A stretch of 64,000 bases of DNA from Shewanella canadensis (lineage in GTDB: Bacteria; Pseudomonadota; Gammaproteobacteria; Enterobacterales; Shewanellaceae). Location: assembly GCF_003966225.1 (NCBI RefSeq), contig NZ_RXNU01000003.1, forward strand, positions 372,001 to 436,000, read 5' to 3'. The translations under genes were made by a program, and so were the position numbers. Below the pieces are notes generated by a model, which saw nothing but the letters and a program-made list of their open reading frames with translations, made no database searches and had not been told where the DNA came from. Of the stretch, positions 16,995 through 26,019 are shown one piece after another (position 1 is the first letter of the stretch; every line of letters starts with the position of its first letter).

Positions 16995-18167
16995 ATGTAC
17001 CGTATTTCTGAATTGGCACAAAAAGTCGGATTGAGCCGTTCCACTTTGCTCTATTACGAAAAACTCAAACTGATTTCTGCCAAGCGGCAAAGCAATGGGT
17101 ATCGCTGCTATACAGACAAAGATGCTCAACGTGTAAAACTATTACAGCAACTACAAGCTGGCGGACTAACCCTAAAAGAGTGCCAAGCATGCTTAAAGGC
17201 TCAAATCGACAGAGAGCTGCTACTTCATAGGCTTAATGTATTGGATGAAGAAATCGCCCAAAAACAAAAAGCAAGAGAGCTTCTTTCCTCAATGCTTGGC
17301 ATGAACTCTATGAAGGAGTGGCACCAGTCAATGGAAAAAGAAGCTCCGTCAGCACATCTAGAATGGTTAATGAAACAAGGCTTCAGTGAAAAGAATGCCT
17401 TGAGGCTAAAGTGGCTTTCGAAAGATATGAATGAACATGAACAATACATGGCTGATTTTGAAGCTATTTTTCAAGGGTTAGATCGGCTGGGGCCAGGTGA
17501 TGAAGGTGACTCTCTCAAAGCATTACGCGCTTTACCTATTAGGTCGGGCGATGCGCTAGAGATTGGCTGTGGAAAAGGAGTCACAACCACTTTGCTGGCA
17601 AAAAATTCAGCCTTCAATTTAACGGCACTCGATAACGATGAGTACTGCCTAAGCTGCCTTAAAGAGAAGGTTAAAGACCATTCTCTTGAACATCGAATAA
17701 CAACGATTTGTGCCAGCATGACAGCGATGCCATTTGATCGGGGGCAATTTGATGTGCTCTGGTCAGAAGGCAGTGCTTATATCATGGGAGTCAAGCAGGC
17801 ACTCAAAGGTTGGAAACCATTTATTAAGGCTAATGGCTACTTAGTTATTAGTGACTTGGTTTGGTTAACCGATAACCCAGATGCCGAAGCCATAGAGTTT
17901 TGGCAACAAAACTATCCAGACATGGCGACGAGCGAGCAACGAATCAAAGAGATGATGAAAGCAGGCTATGAGGTTATAGAGAGCTTTACACAGAGTGAAC
18001 AGTCGTGGCGCAACTATCTGGATCCATTGAATCAAAAGATCACTCAGGTCGAAGATGAAGATTTCACTTCTAATTCACTCAATGACTTACGCAAAGAACT
18101 ACAGATACACGAGCAATACTTAGGTCAATATGGTTACCAAGTATTTGTGCTAAAAAAGAAAGGTTAA
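16995..18167 (+). CDS. MerR-family regulator fused to a SAM methyltransferase
   Basis: 390 residues. The N-terminal ~70 are a MerR winged helix (YRISELAQKVGLSRSTLLYY) with the dimer helix after it. The middle ~100 form a linker (residues ~75-180). From residue 188 the LEIGCGKG motif, followed by ALDNDEYCL, marks a class I SAM methyltransferase that runs to the end. The ATG at 16995 is chosen because AGAGGA precedes it; an in-frame ATG at 16980 is possible. A methyltransferase in the effector position suggests the enzyme domain senses or modifies the inducer. It is followed within 3 bp by the GNAT gene. Confidence 0.85.
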   Translation: MYRISELAQKVGLSRSTLLYYEKLKLISAKRQSNGYRCYTDKDAQRVKLLQQLQAGGLTLKECQACLKAQIDRELLLHRLNVLDEEIAQKQKARELLSSMLGMNSMKEWHQSMEKEAPSAHLEWLMKQGFSEKNALRLKWLSKDMNEHEQYMADFEAIFQGLDRLGPGDEGDSLKALRALPIRSGDALEIGCGKGVTTTLLAKNSAFNLTALDNDEYCLSCLKEKVKDHSLEHRITTICASMTAMPFDRGQFDVLWSEGSAYIMGVKQALKGWKPFIKANGYLVISDLVWLTDNPDAEAIEFWQQNYPDMATSEQRIKEMMKAGYEVIESFTQSEQSWRNYLDPLNQKITQVEDEDFTSNSLNDLRKELQIHEQYLGQYGYQVFVLKKKG

Positions 18168-18170
18168 AAC

Positions 18171-18680
18171 ATGAAAATTAGAGCTGAAAATCACTCAGAC
18201 ATTACAGAAATTGAAACACTTATTTATCGAGCGTTTGAGAACCATCCACACCATGAACCAGGTGCTAAACCAACAGAGCACTTGATCGTCAATAAACTAC
18301 GTGATGCAAAAGTATTATCACTATCTCTAGTTTGTGAAGATCAAACTGGCATCATTGGTCATATTGCCTTTTCACCGATTCTTATTAATGGTGAGGAGTC
18401 TGTTTGGTATGGCTTAGGCCCAGTATCAGTGACGCCTGAGCGTCAAGGTGAAGGTATCGGTGGTGCACTTATTCGTGAAGGGTTATCACGACTTAAAACA
18501 CAAGGTATTGAGGGTGTAGTGTTACTCGGCGAACCAAAATATTATGGCCGATTTGGCTTTGAGTCACAGCCAAACCTTACCCTTCCAGGTGTCCCATCAG
18601 AGTATTTCCTAGCTATATCGCTAGCCAACAATATTCCGACGAGCGAAGTTGCTTATCACTCTGCTTTCTTTGACAACTAA
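18171..18680 (+). CDS. GNAT family N-acetyltransferase (YhbS-like)
   Basis: 169 residues with a GNAT fold. The acetyl-CoA motif is RQGEGIGGALI, preceded by LGPVSVTPE and followed by LLGEPKYYGRFGFE, which is typical of the YhbS/COG3153 branch. The acceptor is unknown. It sits 3 bp after the MerR-methyltransferase gene and 16 bp before the alpha/beta hydrolase gene, so all three probably form one unit. The combination suggests small-molecule modification or resistance. Confidence 0.85.
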   Translation: MKIRAENHSDITEIETLIYRAFENHPHHEPGAKPTEHLIVNKLRDAKVLSLSLVCEDQTGIIGHIAFSPILINGEESVWYGLGPVSVTPERQGEGIGGALIREGLSRLKTQGIEGVVLLGEPKYYGRFGFESQPNLTLPGVPSEYFLAISLANNIPTSEVAYHSAFFDN

Positions 18681-18696
18681 GAAGTAAAGAGAAATT

Positions 18697-19569
18697 ATGA
18701 AGCGTTTTATTCTGACAGTTACATTTCTGGTATGCATGTCATTAAATGGCGCGAATGCTTTAAAGAATAACCCAGCATCTAAATTTGGTATTGCTATATC
18801 AAATGATGCTGAAAAAATCGCATATAGCGTTAACGGGAGTGGCAAAACATCACTAATATTTATTCACGGTTGGAGTCTGGATAGCAGGCTGTGGAAAAAT
18901 CAAATCGGTTATTTTTCAGAAGAATATCAAGTTATTACTATTGATTTAGCTGGTCATGGAAATTCGTCATTCAATCGAGAAGAGTACACCATGATCTCTT
19001 TCGCAAATGATATTAAAGCAGTCATTGAGAAAGAAGGTATAGATTCTGCCATCTTGGTTGGACACTCTATGGGTGGTGGAGTCATCGCAGAAGCTGCGAA
19101 GTTAATGCCGAACAAAGTTATTGGCATTATTGGTGTTGATACTTCACAAAATGTTGCATTAAAGTTCTCACAAGATGATCTTGACCTAATGACGAAGCCC
19201 TTTGAAGACGATTTTCAAAGCGGAATTGCGGTATTTGTAAAAGACTCATTACCGAAAAACGTAGACGCAGAATTGCTCTATTGGGTTAGAGAAGACATGG
19301 CGTCAGCCCCTAGAGCTATTGCTATAAACCAGTTTCGCCATTATTTAGGCCAATATGTCAGTGGTGAGTCATATCGTGTATATGAGAGTATCAAGGTGCC
19401 AGTTGTACTGGTGAACGCTCGATTATGGCCAACTAACTCGGCAGAAAACAAGAAACATATTAAAGATTACAGCATTTACTACATTGAGGAGTCTGGGCAC
19501 TTTCCAATGCTAGAGAAACCTAATGAGTTCAACAAGATCCTTTTGGAAGCTGTCAAGTCTGTTAAGTAG
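18697..19569 (+). CDS. Exported alpha/beta hydrolase
   Basis: 290 residues with a Sec signal peptide (MKRFILTVTFLVCMSLNGANA). The hydrolase core shows the oxyanion HGWSLDSRLW, the nucleophile elbow GHSMGGG and a late His in ESGHFPMLEKP, which with an Asp around NARLWP or nearby completes the triad. Likely periplasmic esterase, lipase or amidase of unknown substrate. It is the last gene of the MerR-MT/GNAT unit and ends before a strong terminator. Confidence 0.8.
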   Translation: MKRFILTVTFLVCMSLNGANALKNNPASKFGIAISNDAEKIAYSVNGSGKTSLIFIHGWSLDSRLWKNQIGYFSEEYQVITIDLAGHGNSSFNREEYTMISFANDIKAVIEKEGIDSAILVGHSMGGGVIAEAAKLMPNKVIGIIGVDTSQNVALKFSQDDLDLMTKPFEDDFQSGIAVFVKDSLPKNVDAELLYWVREDMASAPRAIAINQFRHYLGQYVSGESYRVYESIKVPVVLVNARLWPTNSAENKKHIKDYSIYYIEESGHFPMLEKPNEFNKILLEAVKSVK

Positions 19570-19627
19570 TTTGATCGATTAGGTTCGTTCCTATCGACTG
19601 CAAGTTACTTTTTTTACCTGAACTGCA

Positions 19628-19659
19628 TGAGTTAGAGTGAATTCTCTAACTCATTTTTT
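19628..19659 (+). terminator. Intrinsic terminator after the hydrolase gene
   Basis: TGAGTTAGAG (19628-19637) is perfectly complementary to CTCTAACTCA (19644-19653), with a 6-nt loop and six T after it. Confidence 0.85.
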
Positions 19660-19907
19660 CTATTTCTGACATATGACTTCAAGCAGCTTTGCATAACCAT
19701 GCACTCTAAACATTTGGATATAAAGATACCCTTTCTGCACCGTTTTGGAAGTTTTTAAGCAAAGCTCTTTAGCTGCCAGTCATGAGGAAAAGTACTATGA
19801 TTTCAGCAGCACGATCTGCTACCGAGCAATTACTTTAACTCGAAATGGGGCATTTCCAAGTTGGCCAAAACAATCGAACCTCAATCGAAGAGAGAAATTA
19901 ACCCAGT

Positions 19908-20162
19908 GCAGATGCGGCTGCGGACGTTGATGGCATGGATGCCATCGTCGAGCCCACAAGGACTGTGCTTGCGGCGTTTCGCAGAAGTATTTGCACATCG
20001 CCCGCCGGGCAGGCGTTAGATAGATATGAAGATGCGGCTGTTAGCTTCGGTAGAGCCCACACGGATTATGCTATCTAAGGGCAAGTTCGGCATATATGTC
20101 CCCATCCAAATACCAAGTTAAAATTGAACCAAAATAGAAATGCAACCAGCTTCATTCTAAGG
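19908..20162 (+). repeat. Dispersed intergenic repeat element, copy 1
   Basis: This non-coding stretch upstream of the porin gene holds an internal imperfect duplication. GATGCGGCTG near 19911 and again near 20031 are each followed by GAGCCCACA plus GGA-T. It also has a small hairpin GATGGCAT-gg-ATGCCATC (19929-19946). The segment from TTGCACATC (19991) to about 20160 matches 21661-21780 in order and orientation, with an initial 34-nt block and a later ...CTTCATTC-AAG block. It looks like a copy of a genome-wide repeat, and the porin is flanked by two copies. Confidence 0.6.
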
Positions 20163-20300
20163 TGATGGAGCCTTATTCGGTTGAAGTTGAAGCTAATGAT
20201 AAAAATAAAGCCTTAAAGGTTAACGCTTTCTGGTGATTTGTTAATACTTTGCTAGTCTCACTAGTAGTAGGGAAACAGGCCATAGAAGGTTTAACACTAG

Positions 20301-21509
20301 ATGAAATACAATTTACTAGCAACGGCTTTAGCTGCCGTAATATTTGCCCCATCAGTTGCGGCAATCGAAATCTATAAAGATGACAAGAACACAGTGGAGA
20401 TAGGTGGCTTCATGGACGCACGTGTCATCAATACCCAAGCCGCGACTGAAGTCGTTAACGGCGCGTCACGGATTAACTTTGGTTTCACCCGTGAAATGAG
20501 TGATGGCTGGAAAGCGTTCACTAAGCTGGAGTGGGGCGTTAACCCATTCGGTAACAGTGAAATAGTTTATAGCAGTGAGAGTAACTTCGAGTCTAAGAGC
20601 GGAGATTTTTTAAATAACCGCCTCGGTTATGTCGGTATTGGCCATGATACGTACGGTACCTTAAGCATAGGTAAGCAGTGGGGCGCTTGGTACGACGTTG
20701 TTTATAACACTAACTATGGCTTCGTATGGGACGGCAACGCCGCAGGTGTGTATACCTATAACAAGGCCGATGGTGCGATCAATGGTACAGGTCGCGGTGA
20801 TAAGGTGGTTCAATACCGTAACAATTTCGGTGATGTGAGCTTCGCACTTCAAGCTCAGCTGAAACACGATATTTTTTATACCTGTGAAGAAGCACAAGAT
20901 CTCGGCACTGATTGTGAAGAACGTTGGAAGGCTAACGAAGAGTCACAAGAGGTCCATTATGATTACACTTACGGTGGCTCTATTACTTATCTGGCTACAG
21001 ATAAGCTCACGTTAACCACTGGTGTTAACCGCGGTGAGTTTGAAGTGGCTTTTAATACCGGTGAAATGATAACTGCAACCGATCTTATTTATGGCGTCGG
21101 AGCCACCTGGGGAGGCTTCGATAGTGAGGGCTTCTATGCAGCAGCTAACTTCAACAAAAATGAAAATCACGATACCGATAACCTAGGCCGTCTAATTAAA
21201 GACTCTTATGGTATCGAATCTCTGTTCTCATATAAGTTTGATAATGGTCTGCGTCCATTTATCTCCTATAACGTCTTAGATGCGGGTAGCGATTACGTTA
21301 TTCAGCCAAACAGTGCCGATCCAAACGACGTATTTAAGCGTCAGTTCATCGTTGCAGGCCTGCACTATGTTTGGGATGTGAACACAGTGCTGTATGTAGA
21401 AGCACGTAAAGATTACAGCGATTTCACCAGTGATGACAAGGATATAGAGGAGAAAATGTCTCTCTCGGAAGATGATGGTGTAGCCGTAGGTATCAGATAC
21501 ACGCTCTAA
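20301..21509 (+). CDS. Gram-negative general porin (OmpC/OmpU-like)
   Basis: 402 residues. A signal peptide (MKYNLLATALAAVIFAPSVAA) precedes a mature start IEIYKDDKNTVEIGGFMDAR, as in general trimeric porins. The barrel strands continue with LGYVGIGHDTYGTLSIGKQWGAWYD, the conserved constriction-loop neighbourhood, and the C-terminus AVGIRYTL. It would allow diffusion of small solutes across the outer membrane. It is a single gene with its own terminator. Confidence 0.85.
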   Translation: MKYNLLATALAAVIFAPSVAAIEIYKDDKNTVEIGGFMDARVINTQAATEVVNGASRINFGFTREMSDGWKAFTKLEWGVNPFGNSEIVYSSESNFESKSGDFLNNRLGYVGIGHDTYGTLSIGKQWGAWYDVVYNTNYGFVWDGNAAGVYTYNKADGAINGTGRGDKVVQYRNNFGDVSFALQAQLKHDIFYTCEEAQDLGTDCEERWKANEESQEVHYDYTYGGSITYLATDKLTLTTGVNRGEFEVAFNTGEMITATDLIYGVGATWGGFDSEGFYAAANFNKNENHDTDNLGRLIKDSYGIESLFSYKFDNGLRPFISYNVLDAGSDYVIQPNSADPNDVFKRQFIVAGLHYVWDVNTVLYVEARKDYSDFTSDDKDIEEKMSLSEDDGVAVGIRYTL

Positions 21510-21549
21510 GTGAATCGACACGTTAACATGCAATTGTAAGCATATAAAT

Positions 21550-21582
21550 AATGCCGAAAATGCCCCCCACATTTTCGGCATT
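21550..21582 (+). terminator. Terminator of the porin gene
   Basis: AATGCCGAAAATG (21550-21562) pairs perfectly with CATTTTCGGCATT (21570-21582) around a C-rich 7-nt loop, 41 bp after the porin stop. Confidence 0.8.
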
Positions 21583-21660
21583 TACACATAAGTTCCAAGA
21601 CGTATAGGTATCGGAGCAAACTTCGAAACTTTTATTCGAAGAAATAAATAACCAGGTGTA

Positions 21661-21780
21661 TCTGCACATCCCCACGCTGGGAAGCGCTAAATAGCAACGA
21701 AGGTATAACCTTCACAAAAACTCTCCAATACCAACTCAACCAGAAGCTAAACCAAAAAATGTAATCAGTCTTCATTCGAA
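21661..21780 (+). repeat. Dispersed intergenic repeat element, copy 2
   Basis: Starts with TCTGCACATCCCCACGCTGG, matching copy 1 at 19990 (TTTGCACATC...) at most positions over 34 nt, and ends with a TCTTCATTCGAAG block matching GCTTCATTCTAAG near 20150. Same orientation as copy 1. The remainder of 21781-21865 shows no gene. Confidence 0.55.
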
Positions 21781-21866
21781 GACTCGCTAACTTTGGGGGG
21801 GCTTGATATTAAAAGGGGGACATTAAGGGGGAAGCGTACGTGGGAGCCAGAATCTCTTTGGCAAGA

Positions 21867-21904
21867 GAAAAAGCCGCAGCTTCATTTGCATGACGCTGCG
21901 GCTT
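21867..21904 (-). terminator. Terminator of purC
   Basis: AAGCCGCAGC (21871-21880) pairs with GCTGCGGCTT (21895-21904). Read on the minus strand the hairpin is followed by a T-run, at the right distance after purC. Confidence 0.8.
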
Positions 21905-21940
21905 ATTACTGTTTATATCACTTCAACTTTGCTTGCATTA

Positions 21941-21970
21941 CTTAACTTAACTTAACTTAACTTAACTTAA
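21941..21970. repeat. Pentanucleotide repeat, six copies of CTTAA
   Basis: CTTAA is repeated six times without change between purC and its terminator, so it lies in the 3' untranslated part of the purC transcript. Copy number could vary between strains. Confidence 0.85.
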
Positions 21971-21997
21971 CAGCATCAGAACCCTGTTGAGGCAAGC

Positions 21998-23104
21998 TTA
22001 GTCAGCAATCAGCTGATATTCATTGCGCAGAATATCGATGATCTCTTGCTTAGGGTTCTCGCTGATAGTCAGCTTCTCACCGATCACTTTCTCGGCAATG
22101 CCCACATAGGTGTTAGAGATATCCAGCATGACCGATTGCGGTAGCTTGTTATCACGAGCCAGGGCGAAACGCTCAGGCATACGCTCCTTGTTGAGCAGGA
22201 TATCTGGATCCGGGAAGTGGTTGAGTAGCCACTGTCTGAAGCCCTCTTTAGACTTCTCGATTATCTGACCGTCGCGGTGAGCCGGACCATCCCAGATGCG
22301 TGAGCTGTCTGGTGTGCCCACTTCATCCATATAGATGAGTTTCTCTTTACCGTCGGCGCCATTAACGTATCCAAACTCAAACTTGGTATCGATGAAGATC
22401 TGATCTTGTTCGGCCAGTGCATCACTGATAACAGCGAAGCCCTCTTTGAGCAGTTTCTCGTAGAGATCGATATCTGAAGCATTGTGGAAGTTAAAGCCTT
22501 CCAGATGACGTTCGAGATCGCAGCGTGATACGTTGACATCGTCCGCTTCCGGTACGCCTTCAAGACCTGTCAGCACGCCTTTAGTCGACGGTGTGATCAG
22601 CAGTTCCGGCAGCTTTTGATCTTTCTCTAACCCTTCAGGCAGGGTGATGCCACAAAACTCACGTTCGCCTTTGGTGTAGGCGCGCCACATTGAGCCAGTG
22701 ATGTACTGTCTTGCAATCGCTTCAACCATGACAGGTTGCGCTTTTTGTACTATCCAGACGAATGGGTGTGGCACATCGAGGATATGGCTGTCGGCTAAGC
22801 CTTTTTCTTTAAACAGCTTAAACCAGTGGTTTGAGATGGCATTTAACGCCGCGCCTTTACCGGGAACACCGTTGAGGCCATCTTCGCCTTTCCAGATACA
22901 ATCGAATGCAGAGATCCGGTCGCTGATCACCATGATCGCGAGGGGGGTATTGGCCGGGACGTCGTAACCTTTGTCTTTAATAAGACGTGCGCTGTCTTGC
23001 TCTGTGAGCCAGTAAACGCTGCGAACTTTACCTGAATGAACGGCCTTATCTGTGCGGATAGGAAGATCATCATTAACTGCTAGAACTTTATTTGAGAGAT
23101 TCAT
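21998..23104 (-). CDS. purC: SAICAR synthase, long form
   Basis: 368 residues. It carries the SAICAR synthetase signatures: [11 protein letters not shown] near the N-terminus (the usual GKxRxxY nucleotide-binding region), [24 protein letters not shown] and [11 protein letters not shown]. It ligates aspartate to CAIR in purine synthesis, using ATP. This ~368-residue type, longer than the 237-residue E. coli PurC, is the form in Shewanella and Vibrio. It stands alone on the minus strand with its own terminator. Confidence 0.9.
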   Translation of the reverse strand: MNLSNKVLAVNDDLPIRTDKAVHSGKVRSVYWLTEQDSARLIKDKGYDVPANTPLAIMVISDRISAFDCIWKGEDGLNGVPGKGAALNAISNHWFKLFKEKGLADSHILDVPHPFVWIVQKAQPVMVEAIARQYITGSMWRAYTKGEREFCGITLPEGLEKDQKLPELLITPSTKGVLTGLEGVPEADDVNVSRCDLERHLEGFNFHNASDIDLYEKLLKEGFAVISDALAEQDQIFIDTKFEFGYVNGADGKEKLIYMDEVGTPDSSRIWDGPAHRDGQIIEKSKEGFRQWLLNHFPDPDILLNKERMPERFALARDNKLPQSVMLDISNTYVGIAEKVIGEKLTISENPKQEIIDILRNEYQLIAD

Positions 23105-23269
23105 AGGGTACTATTTTTTTATTGGATGATTTCGGCGGGAATTGTAGCAGAACTTATATTTCCCAACACTATGTTAATCGGTGAATTGTCTGTTCTTGTA
23201 AACGTCTAAAGGGAGATTTTAAAGGACGTTTTCGGCTGCGACCTTCATCTTAGCCACCGAGTCGTAGCA

Positions 23270-23419
23270 ATGATGGATTTCACAGACTATCTTTACTGTG
23301 TAGAACGATATCTGGCGAGTCATAATTTGTTGATAATTGGCGAGATTGGGACGTGGGTAAAATCAGTTAAAGGGATCATTTTATTTTATGAATATTTGCG
23401 CCAGCACGCTGAGCATTGA
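23270..23419 (+). CDS. Candidate small protein (49 aa) before the solute-binding gene
   Basis: An open frame of 49 codons from tandem ATGs (23270/23273) to a TGA three bases before the next gene's ATG. The protein begins MMDFTDYLYCVERYLASHN and contains a hydrophobic LLIIGEIG segment and a C-terminal KGIILFYEYLRQHAEH. No family was recognised. The ribosome site is weak (CGAG). Direct abutment to the next gene suggests translational coupling. It is below the usual ORF-length cutoff, so it is likely to be missed by annotation. Confidence 0.45.
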   Translation: MMDFTDYLYCVERYLASHNLLIIGEIGTWVKSVKGIILFYEYLRQHAEH

Positions 23420-23422
23420 GGC

Positions 23423-24238
23423 ATGATGACATCTGTTAAGTACCTTTTATTATTCATCACTTTATGTCTGGGAGTTTGCCCAGGCATAAAAGTGTGGGCG
23501 GTCGTTAGTGAGTCTGACAGTTCACAGTCTCTGGTTTTTGTGACCAGCCCTTATGAGCCTTATGTTATCGACGATGAGGGCAGGGTGAGCGGTATATTTC
23601 CCGATATTATTCGTGCCGCTTTCAGAGGCAGTTATATTCGCCCCGAATTTGATTTTCTGCCTTGGTTGAGGGGGGAGCATGAGGTTCAGGCCGGAAAGGC
23701 GTTTGCTACTTTCCCCTATCTGAAGACAAAAGCCCGAGTCGAGACTTTCGGGTTTTCGGGGCCGATTATCTATTTCTTTCCGAAATTTTTCTATAACCGT
23801 TCGCGTTTCCCCGATGGATTCGAGTGGCAGACACTGGCAGATTTCAAGGGATATAAAATCGGTGGCGTGCGGGGGTATTGGTATGAACAAGATTTTAAAG
23901 ATGCCGGTTTAACCACTAGTTACGTCACCTCTGACAGGCAAAATATCGAGATGTTACGTATTAAACGTATCGATTTTACCCTTATCGATGAACTTGTCGG
24001 TTGGAACCTGATTAGAAAAACGGCACCGTCTTACCTTGGCACTTATGCAGTGGCTGCAAAGGCCGAAAGCAGCTCGGCATTCCACCTTATGATCTCACCC
24101 GATTACCCGGGAGGAGATAAGCTCACACAGCTGTTAAATATGGGGCTCAAGCGAATACAGCAAAACGGAGAATACCAGGAGATATTAGAGAGGTATCACG
24201 TTCCCGCCGATTACTCAGTTATTAACCAGAACGATTAA
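23423..24238 (+). CDS. Periplasmic solute-binding-like protein (SBP_bac_3 type)
   Basis: 271 residues with a signal peptide (KYLLLFITLCLGVCPGIKVWA). The mature start LVFVTSPYEPYVIDDEGRVSGIFPDI is typical of amino-acid-type binding proteins, as are YKIGGVRGYWYEQ and IDFTLIDELVGW in the hinge and lobe 2. No permease or ATPase genes adjoin it, so it may be an orphan sensor-type binder. Ligand unknown. It converges on a second, similar protein gene 40 bp away. Confidence 0.75.
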   Translation: MMTSVKYLLLFITLCLGVCPGIKVWAVVSESDSSQSLVFVTSPYEPYVIDDEGRVSGIFPDIIRAAFRGSYIRPEFDFLPWLRGEHEVQAGKAFATFPYLKTKARVETFGFSGPIIYFFPKFFYNRSRFPDGFEWQTLADFKGYKIGGVRGYWYEQDFKDAGLTTSYVTSDRQNIEMLRIKRIDFTLIDELVGWNLIRKTAPSYLGTYAVAAKAESSSAFHLMISPDYPGGDKLTQLLNMGLKRIQQNGEYQEILERYHVPADYSVINQND

Positions 24239-24278
24239 ACACCTGCTCTTGTAGCTGCTCCCGTGACTAATATCGTGC

Positions 24279-25091
24279 TTACTCGCCCAAGTATGAGTGG
24301 ATGATCTCATCGATTCTATGACTCTGTTTCAGTTTTAACACTTGCTGATCCACTTGTTCGATAAGTTTTTCAGGCACAGCATCGCTGAACGAGAGGTATA
24401 TTGGATAGGGGGCGATAACCTTAGCGAAGTCGACTAAGGTAAACTCGTTGCGATTTAACCCTGCACTGTTGATGGTATAGAGGGCGCGGGTTTTCATGGC
24501 GACAAAGCCTATGCCGCGGCCGGTTTCTACCGCCTTGAGCGCGTTTTCGTGGCTGTTAACCTCAACCTTGAATATCAGGCCTGCCTTGATGTATCTGTCG
24601 AGTCCCGGGTAGGAAAACCCCTTGAGAGTAATGATGGTTTTACCAAACAGATCGTCGACTCGGTTTACGGTGAATGCCGAATCATCTTTCGTGACAAGCA
24701 CATGAGAGACATCGAACAATTTATTTTTCGACAGGCGTTTGTTTTGTGCCTCTTCGCCGTGAATCGTTTGCCAGGCCGGTGAGCCATAGCTTATCCATCT
24801 GGGTGTGTGTTGTGGATCCATCATCAAGATATATCGCTTAAACGGGTAGGCGAGTGTGGTGACCTCTACTTCGCTCTCTTTGAGGGATGCATATACGATG
24901 TCACTGATGATCCCCTGGTGTACCGGTTCAGTATGATTAACTTTTTGACTAACGATCTGGAAGGGCTCGGCTTGATTCGATATGACAAGGTAGGTGAGCT
25001 CATCGGCTTGGGTTTGATTGCTTGATAGCGGGGATAGTATGAGGAGTGCGAAAAGCGTAAGCAGCAAAGGCCAGATTGTTTTAAGGGACAT
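24279..25091 (-). CDS. Second periplasmic solute-binding-like protein
   Basis: 270 residues with a signal peptide ending near ...SNQTQADE. The core resembles SBP_bac_3 proteins (GIISDIVYASLKESEVEVTTLAYPFKRY, LFGKTIITLKGFSYPG, ALKAVETGRGIGFVAM), although the ligand-contact residues are not the standard amino-acid set. It is transcribed convergently with the gene at 23423 and lies downstream of a 22-codon ORF on the same strand. AAAAGGAATT precedes the start. The ligand is unknown and no transporter genes are nearby. Confidence 0.7.
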   Translation of the reverse strand: MSLKTIWPLLLTLFALLILSPLSSNQTQADELTYLVISNQAEPFQIVSQKVNHTEPVHQGIISDIVYASLKESEVEVTTLAYPFKRYILMMDPQHTPRWISYGSPAWQTIHGEEAQNKRLSKNKLFDVSHVLVTKDDSAFTVNRVDDLFGKTIITLKGFSYPGLDRYIKAGLIFKVEVNSHENALKAVETGRGIGFVAMKTRALYTINSAGLNRNEFTLVDFAKVIAPYPIYLSFSDAVPEKLIEQVDQQVLKLKQSHRIDEIIHSYLGE

Positions 25092-25118
25092 GATAAGCCA
25101 ATTCCTTTTACGGCTGTG

Positions 25119-25187
25119 TTACTGCTTTTGTTTCAGCTTTGACTTAATGCCGTTACGTAACGCGTTTACAACTTTTTCATAAGTCAT
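25119..25187 (-). CDS. Candidate 22-aa small basic peptide
   Basis: A 22-codon ORF with an excellent ribosome site (AAAGGAGTATAAA before ATG). The peptide begins MTYEKVVNALRNG and ends IKSKLKQKQ, net charge about +5, and could form an amphipathic helix. Its stop is 27 bp before the start of the solute-binding gene on the same strand, so it could be a leader peptide or a small protein in that operon. Confidence 0.45.
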   Translation of the reverse strand: MTYEKVVNALRNGIKSKLKQKQ

Positions 25188-25260
25188 TTTATACTCCTTT
25201 TTTATTATTTTGCAGGTGGTTTATTAAAACTTTACGGTTTTATTTCAATGAAGGATATAA

Positions 25261-25281
25261 AAAGAGCACCCGAGGTGCTCT
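25261..25281 (-). terminator. Terminator of the his operon
   Basis: AGAGCACC (25263-25270) pairs with GGTGCTCT (25274-25281) around a 3-nt loop. On the minus strand it is followed by TTTTT, 40 bp beyond the hisI stop. Confidence 0.85.
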
Positions 25282-25324
25282 TACTGCGTTGAAAATCGCC
25301 TCATTGAATATTCGCCCTTCAGGC

Positions 25325-25954
25325 TTAGTTCAGGCTCGCCTTGTTATGACGTTTAAGTAAGTTTCCGGTGATATCTGCCAATTCTAAATCCTGATCTTCG
25401 AGCAATACCAATAGGTGATAGATGAGATCGGATGCTTCATCTATCAGCTCAGGTTTATCATTCGTCGCCGCGGCTAAGGCCGTTTCCAACCCCTCTTCAC
25501 CGACTTTTTGTGCGATGCGTTTAGTGCCGCGTTCAAAAAGATGAGCGGTGTAACTCGACTCAGGATCTTCTCCTTTTCGCGAGGCGATTAAGTGTGACAG
25601 GTTATCGATAAAGGTATGAGCATTACCGTCCGGCCAGCAACTCTCTGTCTGCAGGTGGCAGGTCGGGCCATTGGGTATAACCTGTACCAAGAGGCTGTCG
25701 TTGTCACAGTCTTTATCGATGGCGATAAGCTCGAGGGTATTTCCCGAGGTTTCGCCTTTGGTCCACAACCGCTGCTTGCTTCGGCTGAAGAAGGTCACGC
25801 TTTTCGTCTCTATAGTTTTAGCCAGAGCGGACTTGTCCATGTAGCCCAGCATAAGGACTTTTCCCGTGAGGTGGTTCTGTACCACGGCAGGGATCAATCC
25901 CGCTTGTTTTTCCCAGTCGAGCTGGCTTGATAATTGTTCTGCGGTCACTGTCAT
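25325..25954 (-). CDS. hisI: Bifunctional phosphoribosyl-AMP cyclohydrolase / PR-ATP pyrophosphatase
   Basis: 209 residues, the fused HisIE of Gammaproteobacteria. The N-terminal HisI half contains [38 protein letters not shown] and the Zn-type Cys in DKDCDND and [12 protein letters not shown]. The C-terminal HisE half has [15 protein letters not shown] and [13 protein letters not shown]. It catalyses steps 2 and 3 of histidine synthesis. Last gene of the operon, 65 bp after hisF. Confidence 0.95.
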   Translation of the reverse strand: MTVTAEQLSSQLDWEKQAGLIPAVVQNHLTGKVLMLGYMDKSALAKTIETKSVTFFSRSKQRLWTKGETSGNTLELIAIDKDCDNDSLLVQVIPNGPTCHLQTESCWPDGNAHTFIDNLSHLIASRKGEDPESSYTAHLFERGTKRIAQKVGEEGLETALAAATNDKPELIDEASDLIYHLLVLLEDQDLELADITGNLLKRHNKASLN

Positions 25955-26019
25955 GTCAGGTTTCCTGTTACTTCTCTCTATATCAATATCATAATACAGA
26001 GAAGAGCCGATAATTTGGG

